Both the position numbers and the translations under genes were made by a program. Shown piece by piece: positions 1 to 8,915 of a stretch of DNA of 38,761 nucleotides. Source of the stretch: RGIG9151 sp963635575 (GTDB lineage Bacteria > Bacillota > Clostridia > TANB77 > RGIG9151); NCBI GenBank assembly GCA_963635575.1, contig CAVHFU010000011.1, positions 1 to 38,761 on the forward strand. Reading direction: 5' to 3'. Every line of letters starts with the position of its first letter. Position 1 is the stretch's first letter. The notes under the pieces are model-generated. The model worked only from the letters and a program-made list of their open reading frames with translations, was not told where the DNA came from and made no database searches.

Positions 1-7
1 GAAAGGG

Positions 8-43
8 TATGTTTATATAGTTGTTTTTGACCTTATAAACATA
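8..43. promoter_or_regulatory. Perfect 10-bp inverted repeat upstream of copA
   Basis: TATGTTTATA at 8-17 is repeated in inverted orientation (TATAAACATA) at 34-43, with 16 bases between. It ends about 20 bp before the copA start, so it could be an operator or a leader hairpin. It resembles neither the CopY box (TACAnnTGTA) nor a typical GC-containing CsoR site, so no regulator is named. The AT-rich content makes chance occurrence possible. Confidence 0.3.
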
Positions 44-63
44 TTATACGAGGAGAATAAATT

Positions 64-2265
64 ATGAAAAAAGTTTTGCTAAAAATAGACGGAATGACTT
101 GTTCGGCTTGCTCGTCAGGATTAGAAAAATACCTAAACAAGCAAGAAGGAATAAAAGAGGCAACTGTAAACCTTATAATGAATAATGCAAGTGTAGAGTA
201 TGACGAGAGTAAATTAACTCTTGACCAAGTGGAAAAATTCGTAGAAAAGGCGGGGTTTGTTAGTCTTGGAATTGACAATTTTGAAAGAGAAGAACATAAA
301 AAATCAAATGAAAAGTACAAGCTTATTTGGATTTCTGTAATTTCGATTTTAATTTTATATGTGTCAATGTCACATATGGTTGGCTTACCGGTTATACCAT
401 TTTTGCATATGATAAATCATCCAATTAATTATGCTGTTTCTCTACTTTTGATGACAATAATTGTTTTGTTTTTCGGAAAAGATATATTAAGAAACGGCTA
501 TAAAAATTTAGCTCACCGAACTCCTAATATGGATACGTTAGTAACAATAGGTGTCTTGGCAAGTTTTCTATATAGTATTTACGGAACAATTCAGATATTA
601 AACGGAAACACATCATATGTAGAAAAGCTTTATTACGAATCGGCTGCAATTGTAATATTCTTCATAAAGATAGGAAAATATGTTGAAAGTAAAAATAAAG
701 ATAAAACTAAAGAAGCTTTGCAAAACCTTATGACAATTACACCAAACAATGCAATAATTATACGAGACGGAAAAGAGATTACTGTTACATTAGATGAGAT
801 TCAAAAAGGTGATACGGTAATTTGCAAACCGGGTGGAAAAATAGCGGTTGATGGAGAAATAATTGAAGGTACGACACATATAAATGAGTCATTTATAACT
901 GGAGAAAGTGTACCAGTAAAAAGAGAAACAGGTTCAAAAGTAATAGCAGGAAGTATAAATTATGAAGGAACAATAAAGTACAGGGCTGAAAAAATAGGAA
1001 GAGAATCAACTGTTTCTGAGATAGTAAGACTTGTTGCAAATGCGACAACTACAAAAGCCCCAATTGCACAAATTGCAGATACAATAAGTGGGTACTTTGT
1101 TCCGGTTGTTTTAGCTATTTCAGCAGTGGCTTTTGTGTTATGGCTTGCTTTTACAAAAGATATTGCATTTGCAATTAATATTTTTGTAAGCATATTGGTA
1201 GTGGCTTGTCCTTGCAGCTTGGGACTTGCTACCCCTTTAGCAATAGTAATTGCTTCGGGAAATGCAAGTAAAAAAGGAATTTTGATAAAAACAAGCGAAG
1301 CATTAGAAAATGCACACAAGGTAAAAACAATATGTTTTGATAAGACAGGAACTTTAACAAAGGGCAATTTAAGCATATCAAAGATATATAATTACAGTAA
1401 ATTAGATGAAAAGGAATTACTTAGAAAAGTAGCTAGTCTTGAGAATAAATCTGAGCATCCGATAGCAAGAGCAATAGTAAATCATGCAAAACAAGAAAAT
1501 ATAGAGCTTGAAGAAATTAAAGAATTTGAGGCAATTGCAGGATATGGAGTTAGCGGAAAAACTTTAAATGGGGATAGCTTATTAATCGGAAACAACAAGT
1601 TAATGGAGGAAAATGGAATAAAAATTGAAAATCCGGAAGATGAGCAAAATCTTATACAAGACGGAAACAGCATTTTATTTGTAAGTATGAATGGAACGCT
1701 AATAAGTTTAATCGGTGTAAAAGATACACTAAAGGATAATGTTTGTGAGGTTGTAGACGAGTTAAAGCATAAGAATATTGACGTTGTAATGTTAACAGGT
1801 GATAATGAGAAAACGGCTGAGATTATTGCTAAGCAAATAGGCATCGACAAGGTAATTTCAAACGTTACACCAAAGGAAAAAGCAGAGAAAATAAAGGAAT
1901 TAAAGAAAAATGGAATGGTAATGATGTGTGGTGACGGAATAAACGATAGTGTTAGTTTAGTAACAGCAGATATAGGAGTTTCGATTTCATCAGGCACAGA
2001 TATCGCGATGGATTCAGCAAGTGTTGTGTTTATGAATGACAATATTGAGAAGATGAATGATTTGCTTGAAATAAGTAGGAAGACAATACGAAACATAAAG
2101 CAGAACTTGTTTTGGGCGTTTTTCTATAACGTATGTATGATACCTATTGCTTGTGGAATTTTAAAACCTTGGGGAATAGAATTAAATCCAATGATTGCGG
2201 CATTTGCTATGACGATTAGTAGTTTGACAGTTGTACTAAATGCATTAAGACTAAAGACAAAGTGA
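64..2265 (+). CDS. copA: Copper-translocating P1B-type ATPase (CopA)
   Basis: Membrane pump that exports Cu(I) from the cytoplasm using ATP. The 733-residue protein has one N-terminal heavy-metal-associated domain with GMTCSAC (C13, C16) and about eight membrane segments. It carries the ion-channel motif CPC (C382-C384), the phosphorylation site DKTGTLT (D426), the SEHP motif of the nucleotide-binding domain and the hinge GDGIND (around 623-628). The late membrane segments contain FYN and MxxSS, the pattern of Cu(I) rather than Zn/Cd pumps. ATG is preceded by GAGGAG. The DUF2318 frame begins at the copA stop codon, so the two are probably co-transcribed. No copper chaperone or CsoR/CopY gene lies downstream; one may lie upstream of the window. 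Confidence 0.93.
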   Translation: MKKVLLKIDGMTCSACSSGLEKYLNKQEGIKEATVNLIMNNASVEYDESKLTLDQVEKFVEKAGFVSLGIDNFEREEHKKSNEKYKLIWISVISILILYVSMSHMVGLPVIPFLHMINHPINYAVSLLLMTIIVLFFGKDILRNGYKNLAHRTPNMDTLVTIGVLASFLYSIYGTIQILNGNTSYVEKLYYESAAIVIFFIKIGKYVESKNKDKTKEALQNLMTITPNNAIIIRDGKEITVTLDEIQKGDTVICKPGGKIAVDGEIIEGTTHINESFITGESVPVKRETGSKVIAGSINYEGTIKYRAEKIGRESTVSEIVRLVANATTTKAPIAQIADTISGYFVPVVLAISAVAFVLWLAFTKDIAFAINIFVSILVVACPCSLGLATPLAIVIASGNASKKGILIKTSEALENAHKVKTICFDKTGTLTKGNLSISKIYNYSKLDEKELLRKVASLENKSEHPIARAIVNHAKQENIELEEIKEFEAIAGYGVSGKTLNGDSLLIGNNKLMEENGIKIENPEDEQNLIQDGNSILFVSMNGTLISLIGVKDTLKDNVCEVVDELKHKNIDVVMLTGDNEKTAEIIAKQIGIDKVISNVTPKEKAEKIKELKKNGMVMMCGDGINDSVSLVTADIGVSISSGTDIAMDSASVVFMNDNIEKMNDLLEISRKTIRNIKQNLFWAFFYNVCMIPIACGILKPWGIELNPMIAAFAMTISSLTVVLNALRLKTK

Positions 2266-2810
2266 AAAGAGGTAATAAAAATGGGAAAGAAAAAGGTTGT
2301 AAAGAAAAAACAGAAAATAAAGGAATGTTACTAGGAATATGCGTGGTACTAGTGGCAATAGTAATTATTTTTGGAGTAATAGCAACCGGCAAGTCAAGCA
2401 ATGCACAATCTGATTCGGATAGTAGCGATATATCGAAGTTGGTTGTCGATGAAAATGGAAATATAAATATAGATGTTACGAATGTATCAGACAAAGCAAC
2501 TTTTTATAATTACGATGCAGACGGTGTAACGATAGAACTATTTGCAGTAAAGGCATCTGACGGAACAATACGTACGGCTTTTAATACGTGCCAAGTTTGT
2601 AGTCCATCTCCTTTAGCATATTTCGTTCAGCAAGGAAAAGCTTTTATTTGCCAAAATTGTAAAAATTCATTTATGACAGATAAAATAGGAATAGAAAAAG
2701 GAGGATGTAATCCAATACCTATAACCGAGGCGGAAAGAATTGATTCTGGAAACACGATAACGATTACAAAAGAGTTTGTAGAAAGCTATAAAGAAAATTT
2801 CGATAAATAA
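2262..2810 (+). CDS. DUF2318-type membrane-anchored Cys-rich protein, start region probably frameshifted
   Basis: After a basic N-terminus there is one membrane segment (LLGICVVLVAIVIIFGVIA, about residues 22-41), then an extracytoplasmic domain with CQVC, CQNC and GGCNP, the cysteine pattern of DUF2318 proteins. These often sit next to metal or copper transport genes; a metal-handling role is inferred. The open frame begins with GTG overlapping the copA stop, without a ribosome site in front. A well-placed AAGAGG precedes ATG at 2281, but that ATG is one frame off and reads MGKKKVVKKKQKIKECY then stop. The Lys-rich start is typical of such anchors, so a one-base change in an A-run near 2304-2310, or -1 slippage there, probably joins the two frames. 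An internal ATG at 2325 is another possible start but has poor spacing from its ribosome site. Confidence 0.7.
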   Translation: MKRGNKNGKEKGCKEKTENKGMLLGICVVLVAIVIIFGVIATGKSSNAQSDSDSSDISKLVVDENGNINIDVTNVSDKATFYNYDADGVTIELFAVKASDGTIRTAFNTCQVCSPSPLAYFVQQGKAFICQNCKNSFMTDKIGIEKGGCNPIPITEAERIDSGNTITITKEFVESYKENFDK

Positions 2811-2880
2811 TAAAAAAACACTTACATCATTTCAAAAAAAGTGGTAATATACCATAGTAATGAAAATCAATGAGTAGCAG

Positions 2881-2923
2881 AAATGTGTAAATCCAATTGA
2901 ATTTGGGTTTACACATTTTTTTT
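2881..2923 (+). terminator. Strong intrinsic terminator after copA-DUF2318
   Basis: A 16-bp stem (AAATGTGTAAATCCAA with TTGGGTTTACACATTT, one G-U pair) with a tiny loop is followed by a run of eight T. It lies 70 bp after the DUF2318 stop and about 30 bp before the MATE gene. The simple reading is termination of the copper operon. It could also act as an attenuator if transcription starts between 2811 and 2880. Confidence 0.85.
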
Positions 2924-2954
2924 GCTTAATTTTTTAGAATAGGAGAGTTGAAGT

Positions 2955-4922
2955 ATGGAAGAGGTAAGTAAAAACAGTATGGCAAATGTTCCAATGAAGA
3001 AGTTGTTTTGGAAAATGGGGTTACCTATGATTATATCAATGGTATTACAGGCTTTGTATAATGTTGTAGATAGCATATTTGTAACTAATATGGGTGAAAA
3101 AGGTGTAATAGCCAATCAGGCATTAACAGTAGCATTCCCTATACAAATTTTAATTATAGCAATAGGTGTAGGAACAGGAGTAGGACTAAACGCATTACTT
3201 TCCAAAAGTTTAGGAGAGAAAAACTCTGAAAGAGTCAATAAAATTGCTGGAAACGGAATATTTTTAAGCATTTGTATATTTACTGTATTTTTGCTTTTTG
3301 GAATTTTTGGCTCAAGATGGTTTATAAGCCTTTTCGCAGAAGGAAATTCAGAAGTAATATCTATGGGAACAACATATTTACAGATTTGTTGTTGCTTTTC
3401 ACTAGGGGCAATAGGATATACAGTTTATGAGAGGTTTTTGCAATCGACAGGTAAAACAATGCTTTCAACAATATCTCAAATTGCCGGTGCAGTTACAAAC
3501 ATTGTTTTAGACTATGTATTTATTTATCCTTGCAAAATGGGAGTGGCAGGTGCTGCATGGGCTACAATAATAGGTCAATTTGTTTCTTTAGGATTTGCAA
3601 TGACATTTCACTATACCTTAAACAAAGAAATAAATGGCAATATAAAGTATATAAAGCCGGAATTTAGTTTAATAAGGGGCATTTATAATATAGGAATTTC
3701 AGCTGCAATTATGCAAACGTTATTGTCAGTAATGATGGCAGGGATGAATGCAATTCTTGGACTAGCACACGCAAATTCTACAATATTAGTAGGTTCATTT
3801 GGAATTTATTATAAAATTCAGCAAATTGCGTTATTTTCGGCATTTGGATTGTCCAATACAATTATTTCTATTTTGTCATTTAACTATGGAATGAAAGATA
3901 AAGAAAGAGTGAAAAAATGTATTAGATATGGAATAATAGACACATTTATAGTTACATTAATTTTAACAGGTATATTTGAAATTTTTGCCACTCCACTTTC
4001 TGGTTTATTTGGGCTAACAGGAGGTTCAACAGCAGAGATAATAAATATATGTGCAATAGCTTTAAGAATTGCAAGTATAGGCTATGTATTTATGGGATTT
4101 TCAATTGCGGTACAAGGTATATTGCAATCTTTAGGATATGCTATAAAGCCATTGGTAATTGCACTTTTAAGATTAGTAGTTTTCGTATTCCCAATAGCAT
4201 ATTTATTTACTTTGTCAAGTAATGTCACAAGTACAGTATGGTGGACATTCCCGATAGCTGAAATATTGACGGCAGTAATATCTCTTGCCATTTTGAAGAA
4301 GGCATATGATGAAAAGGTAGAAACAATAAAAGATGTAGCTTTAGTATCAATAAAATCAAATCCAAGATTGATTATATCTATAACTCGTGAACATGGAACA
4401 GGTGGAAAAGAAATTGCAAGAAGAGTGGCAGAGAAATTAAAAATTGGATTTTATGATAAGGAGGGAATAAAGAAATATGCTATTGCTCACTCAATGATTG
4501 AAAATAACTATACAGACGATGAACTTTATAAATTCTATTTATCATTGGATGCAGAAAAGGATTCTATAATCAAACAAGCTGAAACAATCAGAAAAATAGC
4601 ATCAGAAGAGGAATGTGTAATTGTTGGAAGAGGCGCAGATTATATATTAAAGGATAATTATAATTTAGTAAAAATATTCCTGTATGCTCCGATTGAGTAC
4701 AGAGTTGATAAAGTTAAAGAGATGTATAACGATACATATAAAGAAGCAAAAAAACACATATTAGATTCAGATAAATCAAGAGCATCATACTATGAGGTAA
4801 TTACTAACCAAGTATGGGGTCAGAAAGAAAATTATGATTTATGCTTGAACTGTGAAATTGGAAGTGAAAAAGTAGTAAACATTATATGCAGTTATATACA
4901 ACAAAGCGTAGAAAATAAGTAA
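2955..4922 (+). CDS. MATE efflux transporter fused to a cytidylate kinase-like domain
   Basis: Residues 1 to about 455 are a full-length MATE (multidrug and toxin extrusion) transporter with about twelve membrane helices, starting from the typical MKKLFWKMGLPMIISM segment. From about residue 470 to 650 comes a soluble domain of the cytidylate kinase-like family (Pfam Cytidylate_kin2). It shows a P-loop-like HGTGGKEIARRVAEKL, VIVGRGADYIL, and near the end RASYY and WGQKENYDLCLN. The reading frame is continuous with no stop or shift at the junction. MATE proteins usually end at about 450 residues, so the kinase part is a true addition. Whether the kinase domain gates transport, acts on the substrate, or is only joined is unknown. 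The start has AGGAG in front. No drug specificity can be read. Confidence 0.88.
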   Translation: MEEVSKNSMANVPMKKLFWKMGLPMIISMVLQALYNVVDSIFVTNMGEKGVIANQALTVAFPIQILIIAIGVGTGVGLNALLSKSLGEKNSERVNKIAGNGIFLSICIFTVFLLFGIFGSRWFISLFAEGNSEVISMGTTYLQICCCFSLGAIGYTVYERFLQSTGKTMLSTISQIAGAVTNIVLDYVFIYPCKMGVAGAAWATIIGQFVSLGFAMTFHYTLNKEINGNIKYIKPEFSLIRGIYNIGISAAIMQTLLSVMMAGMNAILGLAHANSTILVGSFGIYYKIQQIALFSAFGLSNTIISILSFNYGMKDKERVKKCIRYGIIDTFIVTLILTGIFEIFATPLSGLFGLTGGSTAEIINICAIALRIASIGYVFMGFSIAVQGILQSLGYAIKPLVIALLRLVVFVFPIAYLFTLSSNVTSTVWWTFPIAEILTAVISLAILKKAYDEKVETIKDVALVSIKSNPRLIISITREHGTGGKEIARRVAEKLKIGFYDKEGIKKYAIAHSMIENNYTDDELYKFYLSLDAEKDSIIKQAETIRKIASEEECVIVGRGADYILKDNYNLVKIFLYAPIEYRVDKVKEMYNDTYKEAKKHILDSDKSRASYYEVITNQVWGQKENYDLCLNCEIGSEKVVNIICSYIQQSVENK

Positions 4923-5008
4923 ATCTAATTATTCATCAAAAATTCACAGTAAGAACACACAAATCATATTTCAATGCGATACAATAAAAACACAGGGGGG
5001 ATTTATCT

Positions 5009-6550
5009 ATGATAAATAAAAAAAGTATAGTGTCTATGTTGGTTGCATTAGCAATGCTATTTACATCTAACTATTCTTTGGCTGTAAATAGCAGTACAAA
5101 AATCGTATTGACGGACGATAACATTACCGTAAATGGCGAAGCAATATCTAAAAATTCAAGCGATGATGTATATCTTTCAAAAGATATGGATAATGGTGGA
5201 ACGAGTGAAGAAGCAAAAAAAGCTAACATTAGTGTAGATAATGTGATAAATATTAAAAAGAGCGGAACATATGAATTTAACGGAACTTTAACTGATGGTC
5301 AAATCGCAGTAGATACGAATAATATTAATGGTGATGTAGTTATTTTATTAAATAATGCAAATATAACTTGCAAAAATGCACCGGCAATTTTTGTTTATAA
5401 TAAAGAGACTGACTCATCAGTATGTAATGTAATTATAAAAACAGAAAAGAACAGTCAAAACTATATTTCGGGAGGACTAATAAAGCAAAGTGTTGAAAAC
5501 TGGACAGACCAAGAAAAAATCGTATATAGTATAGAAAAAAATTATAATGACGAAGGGCAATATTTTGAAAGATATAAGTATGATGGGGCAATTAGTTCAG
5601 ATATTTCGTTAACATTTGAAGGTGAAGGTACTTTAACTATCGAATCTCAAAGAGAAGGAATAGAAGTAAAAAGAAATATAATCATAAATAGCGGAAATTA
5701 TATTATAAATTCAACTGAGGACGGAATGAATGCTGCACAAGATAACGAAAGTATTATTACAATAAATGGTGGTACAATTCTTGTAAATACTGCAAAAGAC
5801 GGCCCGCAAGGCGATGGAATAGATTCAAACGGATACTTATATATAAATGGCGGAGAATTGTATATCTTTTCAAACCCTACATCACAAGATAGCGGACTTG
5901 ATTCCGACTTGGGTATATATATAAATGGTGGAAAAATCATAGCAACTGGAAATATGTATGATGAAATTAAAGAGGATTCAAAGCAAAATTCGGTTACTTT
6001 ACAGTTTAATAAGACAATAACTGCGAATACATTAATTACTTTAGTAGATGAAACTAATAATCCGGTAATGGCATTTGAAACGGATAGGGATTATATGGTT
6101 ATGACCTTTAGTGTACCTGGACTTGAAGGAAAAAATTATACAGCATACGAAGGTGGAAAAGTTGAAGGCACAAAAGTAAATGGACTTTATACAGAAATGA
6201 CATCCTATACACTAGGTACTAAGATAGATTCACAGGTTTTAACAGGAAGTTCGCGCCCCTTTGGAGGGAAAATGGATTTTTCAAATAGAGCTACTGTGAA
6301 TATAGGTTTAGTAGTCAGTATGGGCATATTATTTACCTTAGCTTTGGTGGGGGCGATAGTTTTAATAATTATGAAAAAAGGAAATATAGCATCTTTATTA
6401 TTAGGACTTTTAGCCGGAGTATCCATTACTATAATGATAGTTTCAATCTTAAATGTAGGTAAACCACAAATGCCTAGAGAAAATGGTGAATTTGGCAGAC
6501 CACAAATGAGTGAATTTAATGATCAAAGACCACCGGAATCAAGAAGATAG
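5009..6550 (+). CDS. Cthe_2159-type carbohydrate-binding beta-helix surface protein
   Basis: A signal peptide (first about 26 residues, ending near YSLA) leads into a repetitive region rich in NGG, INSG and INGGT turns, typical of a right-handed parallel beta-helix. The pattern matches the carbohydrate-binding domain family named after Cthe_2159, members of which bind polygalacturonate. Near the C-terminus (about residues 430-490) are two hydrophobic helices, then a short Pro/Arg-rich tail with repeated GRPQM-like segments, so the protein is probably membrane anchored. GGGGGG lies 9 bp before ATG. It has its own 86-bp upstream gap and no visible partner gene. Sugar specificity cannot be read. 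Confidence 0.8.
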   Translation: MINKKSIVSMLVALAMLFTSNYSLAVNSSTKIVLTDDNITVNGEAISKNSSDDVYLSKDMDNGGTSEEAKKANISVDNVINIKKSGTYEFNGTLTDGQIAVDTNNINGDVVILLNNANITCKNAPAIFVYNKETDSSVCNVIIKTEKNSQNYISGGLIKQSVENWTDQEKIVYSIEKNYNDEGQYFERYKYDGAISSDISLTFEGEGTLTIESQREGIEVKRNIIINSGNYIINSTEDGMNAAQDNESIITINGGTILVNTAKDGPQGDGIDSNGYLYINGGELYIFSNPTSQDSGLDSDLGIYINGGKIIATGNMYDEIKEDSKQNSVTLQFNKTITANTLITLVDETNNPVMAFETDRDYMVMTFSVPGLEGKNYTAYEGGKVEGTKVNGLYTEMTSYTLGTKIDSQVLTGSSRPFGGKMDFSNRATVNIGLVVSMGILFTLALVGAIVLIIMKKGNIASLLLGLLAGVSITIMIVSILNVGKPQMPRENGEFGRPQMSEFNDQRPPESRR

Positions 6551-6582
6551 AATTAACATGCAGAAAAAATGAATTAATTTGT

Positions 6583-6611
6583 TTGACATAGCAATATAAT
6601 TTATGTAAAAT
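6583..6611 (+). promoter_or_regulatory. Sigma-A promoter for nfnAB
   Basis: Perfect -35 TTGACA (6583-6588), 17-bp spacer, and -10 TAAAAT (6606-6611), ending 37 bp before the nfnA start. This is the best -35 element in the window. Confidence 0.8.
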
Positions 6612-6648
6612 GAATGGGGGATATTTAGTATAAAGAGGTGGTTAATTT

Positions 6649-7491
6649 ATGTATAAGATAGTAAAAAAAGAACTACTAAATCCAACTGTATGTAAGATGG
6701 TAATTTCAGCCCCTTTAGTTGCAAAAAAGGCTGAACCCGGTCAATTTATTATACTTAGAACAAATAACGATAGTGAGAGAATTCCTCTCACTATTGCTGA
6801 TTTTAACAGAATAGAAGGTACTGTAACTATCATTTACCAAATTGTCGGTGGAAGTACAATGGAACTAAACAGAAAAACGGAGGGTGAATATATAGAGGAT
6901 TTTGTTGGACCTTTAGGTGTTAAAAGTAAACTAGAAAATCTGAAAAAAGTTGCCATTGTTGGTGGCGGGGTAGGTTGTGCAATTGCATATCCTGTTGCTA
7001 AAAAGCTAAATGAAATGGGAGCTGAAGTCCACGCAATAGTTGGCTTTAGGAATAAAGATTTAATTATATTAGAGGATGAATTTAAGAAAGTAAGCGATAA
7101 GTTTGTAGTTATGACGGATGACGGAAGCTATGGCGAGATGGGACTGGTAACTAACGCGCTTGAAAAATTGATTGTAGACGGTAACAAGTACGATGAGATT
7201 TTTGCTATTGGACCTGTTATAATGATGAAATTTGTAACTGAAGTTGCTAAAAAATACGGCATAAAAATTACTGTAAGCATGAATCCGATTATGATTGACG
7301 GAACAGGAATGTGTGGTGGGTGTAGACTTACAGTTGGTGGCGAAACTAAATTTGCTTGTGTTGATGGCCCGGATTTTGACGGAGCATTAGTAGACTTTGA
7401 TGAAGCAATGAAACGTGGAAGCATGTATAAAGAGTTTGAGGCTCATGCACGTGAAAAAGAATGTAACTTGCTTAAAAAGGAGGTAAACTAA
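6649..7491 (+). CDS. nfnA: Nfn transhydrogenase subunit A (FAD/NAD-binding, [2Fe-2S])
   Basis: Small subunit of NADH-dependent reduced ferredoxin:NADP+ oxidoreductase, a flavin-based electron-bifurcating enzyme of anaerobes. The 280-residue protein has an N-terminal FAD-binding barrel, an NAD-binding fold (VAIVGGGVGCAIAYPVAKKL near residue 105), and a C-terminal [2Fe-2S] site with C222, C225 and C237 in MCGGCRLTV and FACVDGPDFDG. The same family includes PyrK and sulfide dehydrogenase subunits. The adjoining glutamate-synthase-like gene rather than pyrD makes NfnA the better name. GAGGTG precedes ATG. Its stop is one base from the nfnB start, so the two are translationally coupled. Confidence 0.88.
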   Translation: MYKIVKKELLNPTVCKMVISAPLVAKKAEPGQFIILRTNNDSERIPLTIADFNRIEGTVTIIYQIVGGSTMELNRKTEGEYIEDFVGPLGVKSKLENLKKVAIVGGGVGCAIAYPVAKKLNEMGAEVHAIVGFRNKDLIILEDEFKKVSDKFVVMTDDGSYGEMGLVTNALEKLIVDGNKYDEIFAIGPVIMMKFVTEVAKKYGIKITVSMNPIMIDGTGMCGGCRLTVGGETKFACVDGPDFDGALVDFDEAMKRGSMYKEFEAHAREKECNLLKKEVN

Positions 7492-7492
7492 T

Positions 7493-8884
7493 ATGCCAAA
7501 CATGGAGCCCAATAAAACTAAGATGCCTGTTCAAGAAGCAAACATAAGAAATAAAAATTTTGATGAAGTAGCATTAGGATATACATTTGAACAAGCAGTG
7601 AATGAAGCTAAGAGATGCTTAAATTGTAAAAACAAGCCATGTCAGTCAGCGTGTCCTGTGGCTATAAATATACCGGCTTTTATAGAAAGAGTAGCAAATG
7701 AAGATTTGGAAGGCGCATATGATATTATTTCGCAGTCTAGCTCATTACCAGCGGTTTGTGGGAGAGTATGCCCACAAGAAAACCAATGCGAAGGGAAATG
7801 CGTAAGAGGAATTAAAAATGAACCGGTTGGAATAGGAAGATTAGAGAGATCTGTTGCAGATTATCATAGAAAAAACTGTACTAAGAATCCAAAAGTCCCT
7901 GAAAAAAACGGACATAAAGTAGCAATTATCGGTTCGGGCCCTTCTGGACTTACTGTTGCGGGAGATTTAGCAAAAATGGGATACGATGTAACTATTTTTG
8001 AAGCTTTGCATTTAGCCGGTGGAGTTTTAGTATATGGAATACCTGAGTTTAGATTACCTAAAAATATAGTTGAAAGTGAGATAGATAATTTAAGGAAGTT
8101 AGGTGTAGATATAGAAACTAATGTCGTGATTGGAAAAACAATTACGATTGATGAACTATTTGAAAGTGGCTATGAGGCAGTTTATATTGGAACAGGAGCA
8201 GGATTGCCTAGGTTTATGAATATACCTGGAGAAAGTTTGAAGGGTGTTTATTCTGCAAATGAATTTTTAACTAGGATTAATCTTATGAAATCATATAAAG
8301 AAGACTCAAGGACACCCATAAAACGCGGAAAAAATGTAGCCGTTGTTGGGGGCGGTAATGTGGCAATGGATGCTGCAAGATGTGCTAAACGTCTTGGAGC
8401 TGAAAATGTGTACATAGTTTATCGTAGAAGTGAGAAAGAACTTCCGGCACGTTTTGAAGAGGTAGAACATGCTAAAGAGGAAGGAATTACTTTTAAGACA
8501 CTTACTAATCCGATTGAGATTTTAGGTGACGAAAATGGAAATGTAGTCGGTATTATTTGCACTGAAATGGAGCTTGGTGAACCTGATGAGAGCGGAAGAA
8601 GAAGCCCTGTTGTAAAGGAAAATTCAGATTTTAAAATTGATGTAGATACTGTGATTATGGCAATAGGAACTAGTCCTAATCCACTTATTAGCAGTACAAC
8701 AAAGGGACTTGAGATAAATAAAAGAGGGTGCATTGTTACGAAAAGTGAGTATGGGGAAACTAGTCGTGACGGTGTGTTTGCCGGTGGAGATACTGTTACA
8801 GGAGCTGCAACGGTTATATTGGCTATGGGAGCGGGAAAAAATGCAGCTAAAGCTATTGATGAATACATAAAAAAGGTGGACTAA
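7493..8884 (+). CDS. nfnB: Nfn transhydrogenase subunit B (glutamate synthase small-chain-like)
   Basis: Large subunit of the Nfn complex, carrying the bifurcating FAD, two [4Fe-4S] clusters and the NADP(H) site. The N-terminal ferredoxin-like part has CLNCKNKPCQSACPV and VCGRVCPQENQCEGKC. The FAD site is IIGSGPSGLTVAGDLAKMG (about residue 143), and the NADPH site is VVGGGNVAMDAARCAKRLG (about residue 283). Length 463 is normal for NfnB and for the GltD family. Without a GltB large subunit nearby but directly after nfnA, it most likely works in NADPH/NADH/ferredoxin balance and not in glutamate synthesis. The start has AAGGAGG about 7 bp upstream, inside the end of nfnA. Confidence 0.9.
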   Translation: MPNMEPNKTKMPVQEANIRNKNFDEVALGYTFEQAVNEAKRCLNCKNKPCQSACPVAINIPAFIERVANEDLEGAYDIISQSSSLPAVCGRVCPQENQCEGKCVRGIKNEPVGIGRLERSVADYHRKNCTKNPKVPEKNGHKVAIIGSGPSGLTVAGDLAKMGYDVTIFEALHLAGGVLVYGIPEFRLPKNIVESEIDNLRKLGVDIETNVVIGKTITIDELFESGYEAVYIGTGAGLPRFMNIPGESLKGVYSANEFLTRINLMKSYKEDSRTPIKRGKNVAVVGGGNVAMDAARCAKRLGAENVYIVYRRSEKELPARFEEVEHAKEEGITFKTLTNPIEILGDENGNVVGIICTEMELGEPDESGRRSPVVKENSDFKIDVDTVIMAIGTSPNPLISSTTKGLEINKRGCIVTKSEYGETSRDGVFAGGDTVTGAATVILAMGAGKNAAKAIDEYIKKVD

Positions 8885-8897
8885 AGTCCACTTTTTT
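8871..8897. terminator. Terminator shared by nfnB and topA
   Basis: GTGGAC-TAAA-GTCCAC flanked by A4 on the left and T7 on the right. The loop is the nfnB stop codon region. Symmetry lets it work for plus-strand nfnAB and for minus-strand topA, whose stop lies 18 bp to the right. Confidence 0.8.
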
Positions 8898-8915
8898 TAT
8901 CCAAAACATATGTTT

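Noticed and set aside
960..2096. Long antisense open frames opposite copA and other genes
   Set aside because: They lie wholly inside well-identified genes, have no ribosome sites, and their residue make-up is that of a shadow frame.
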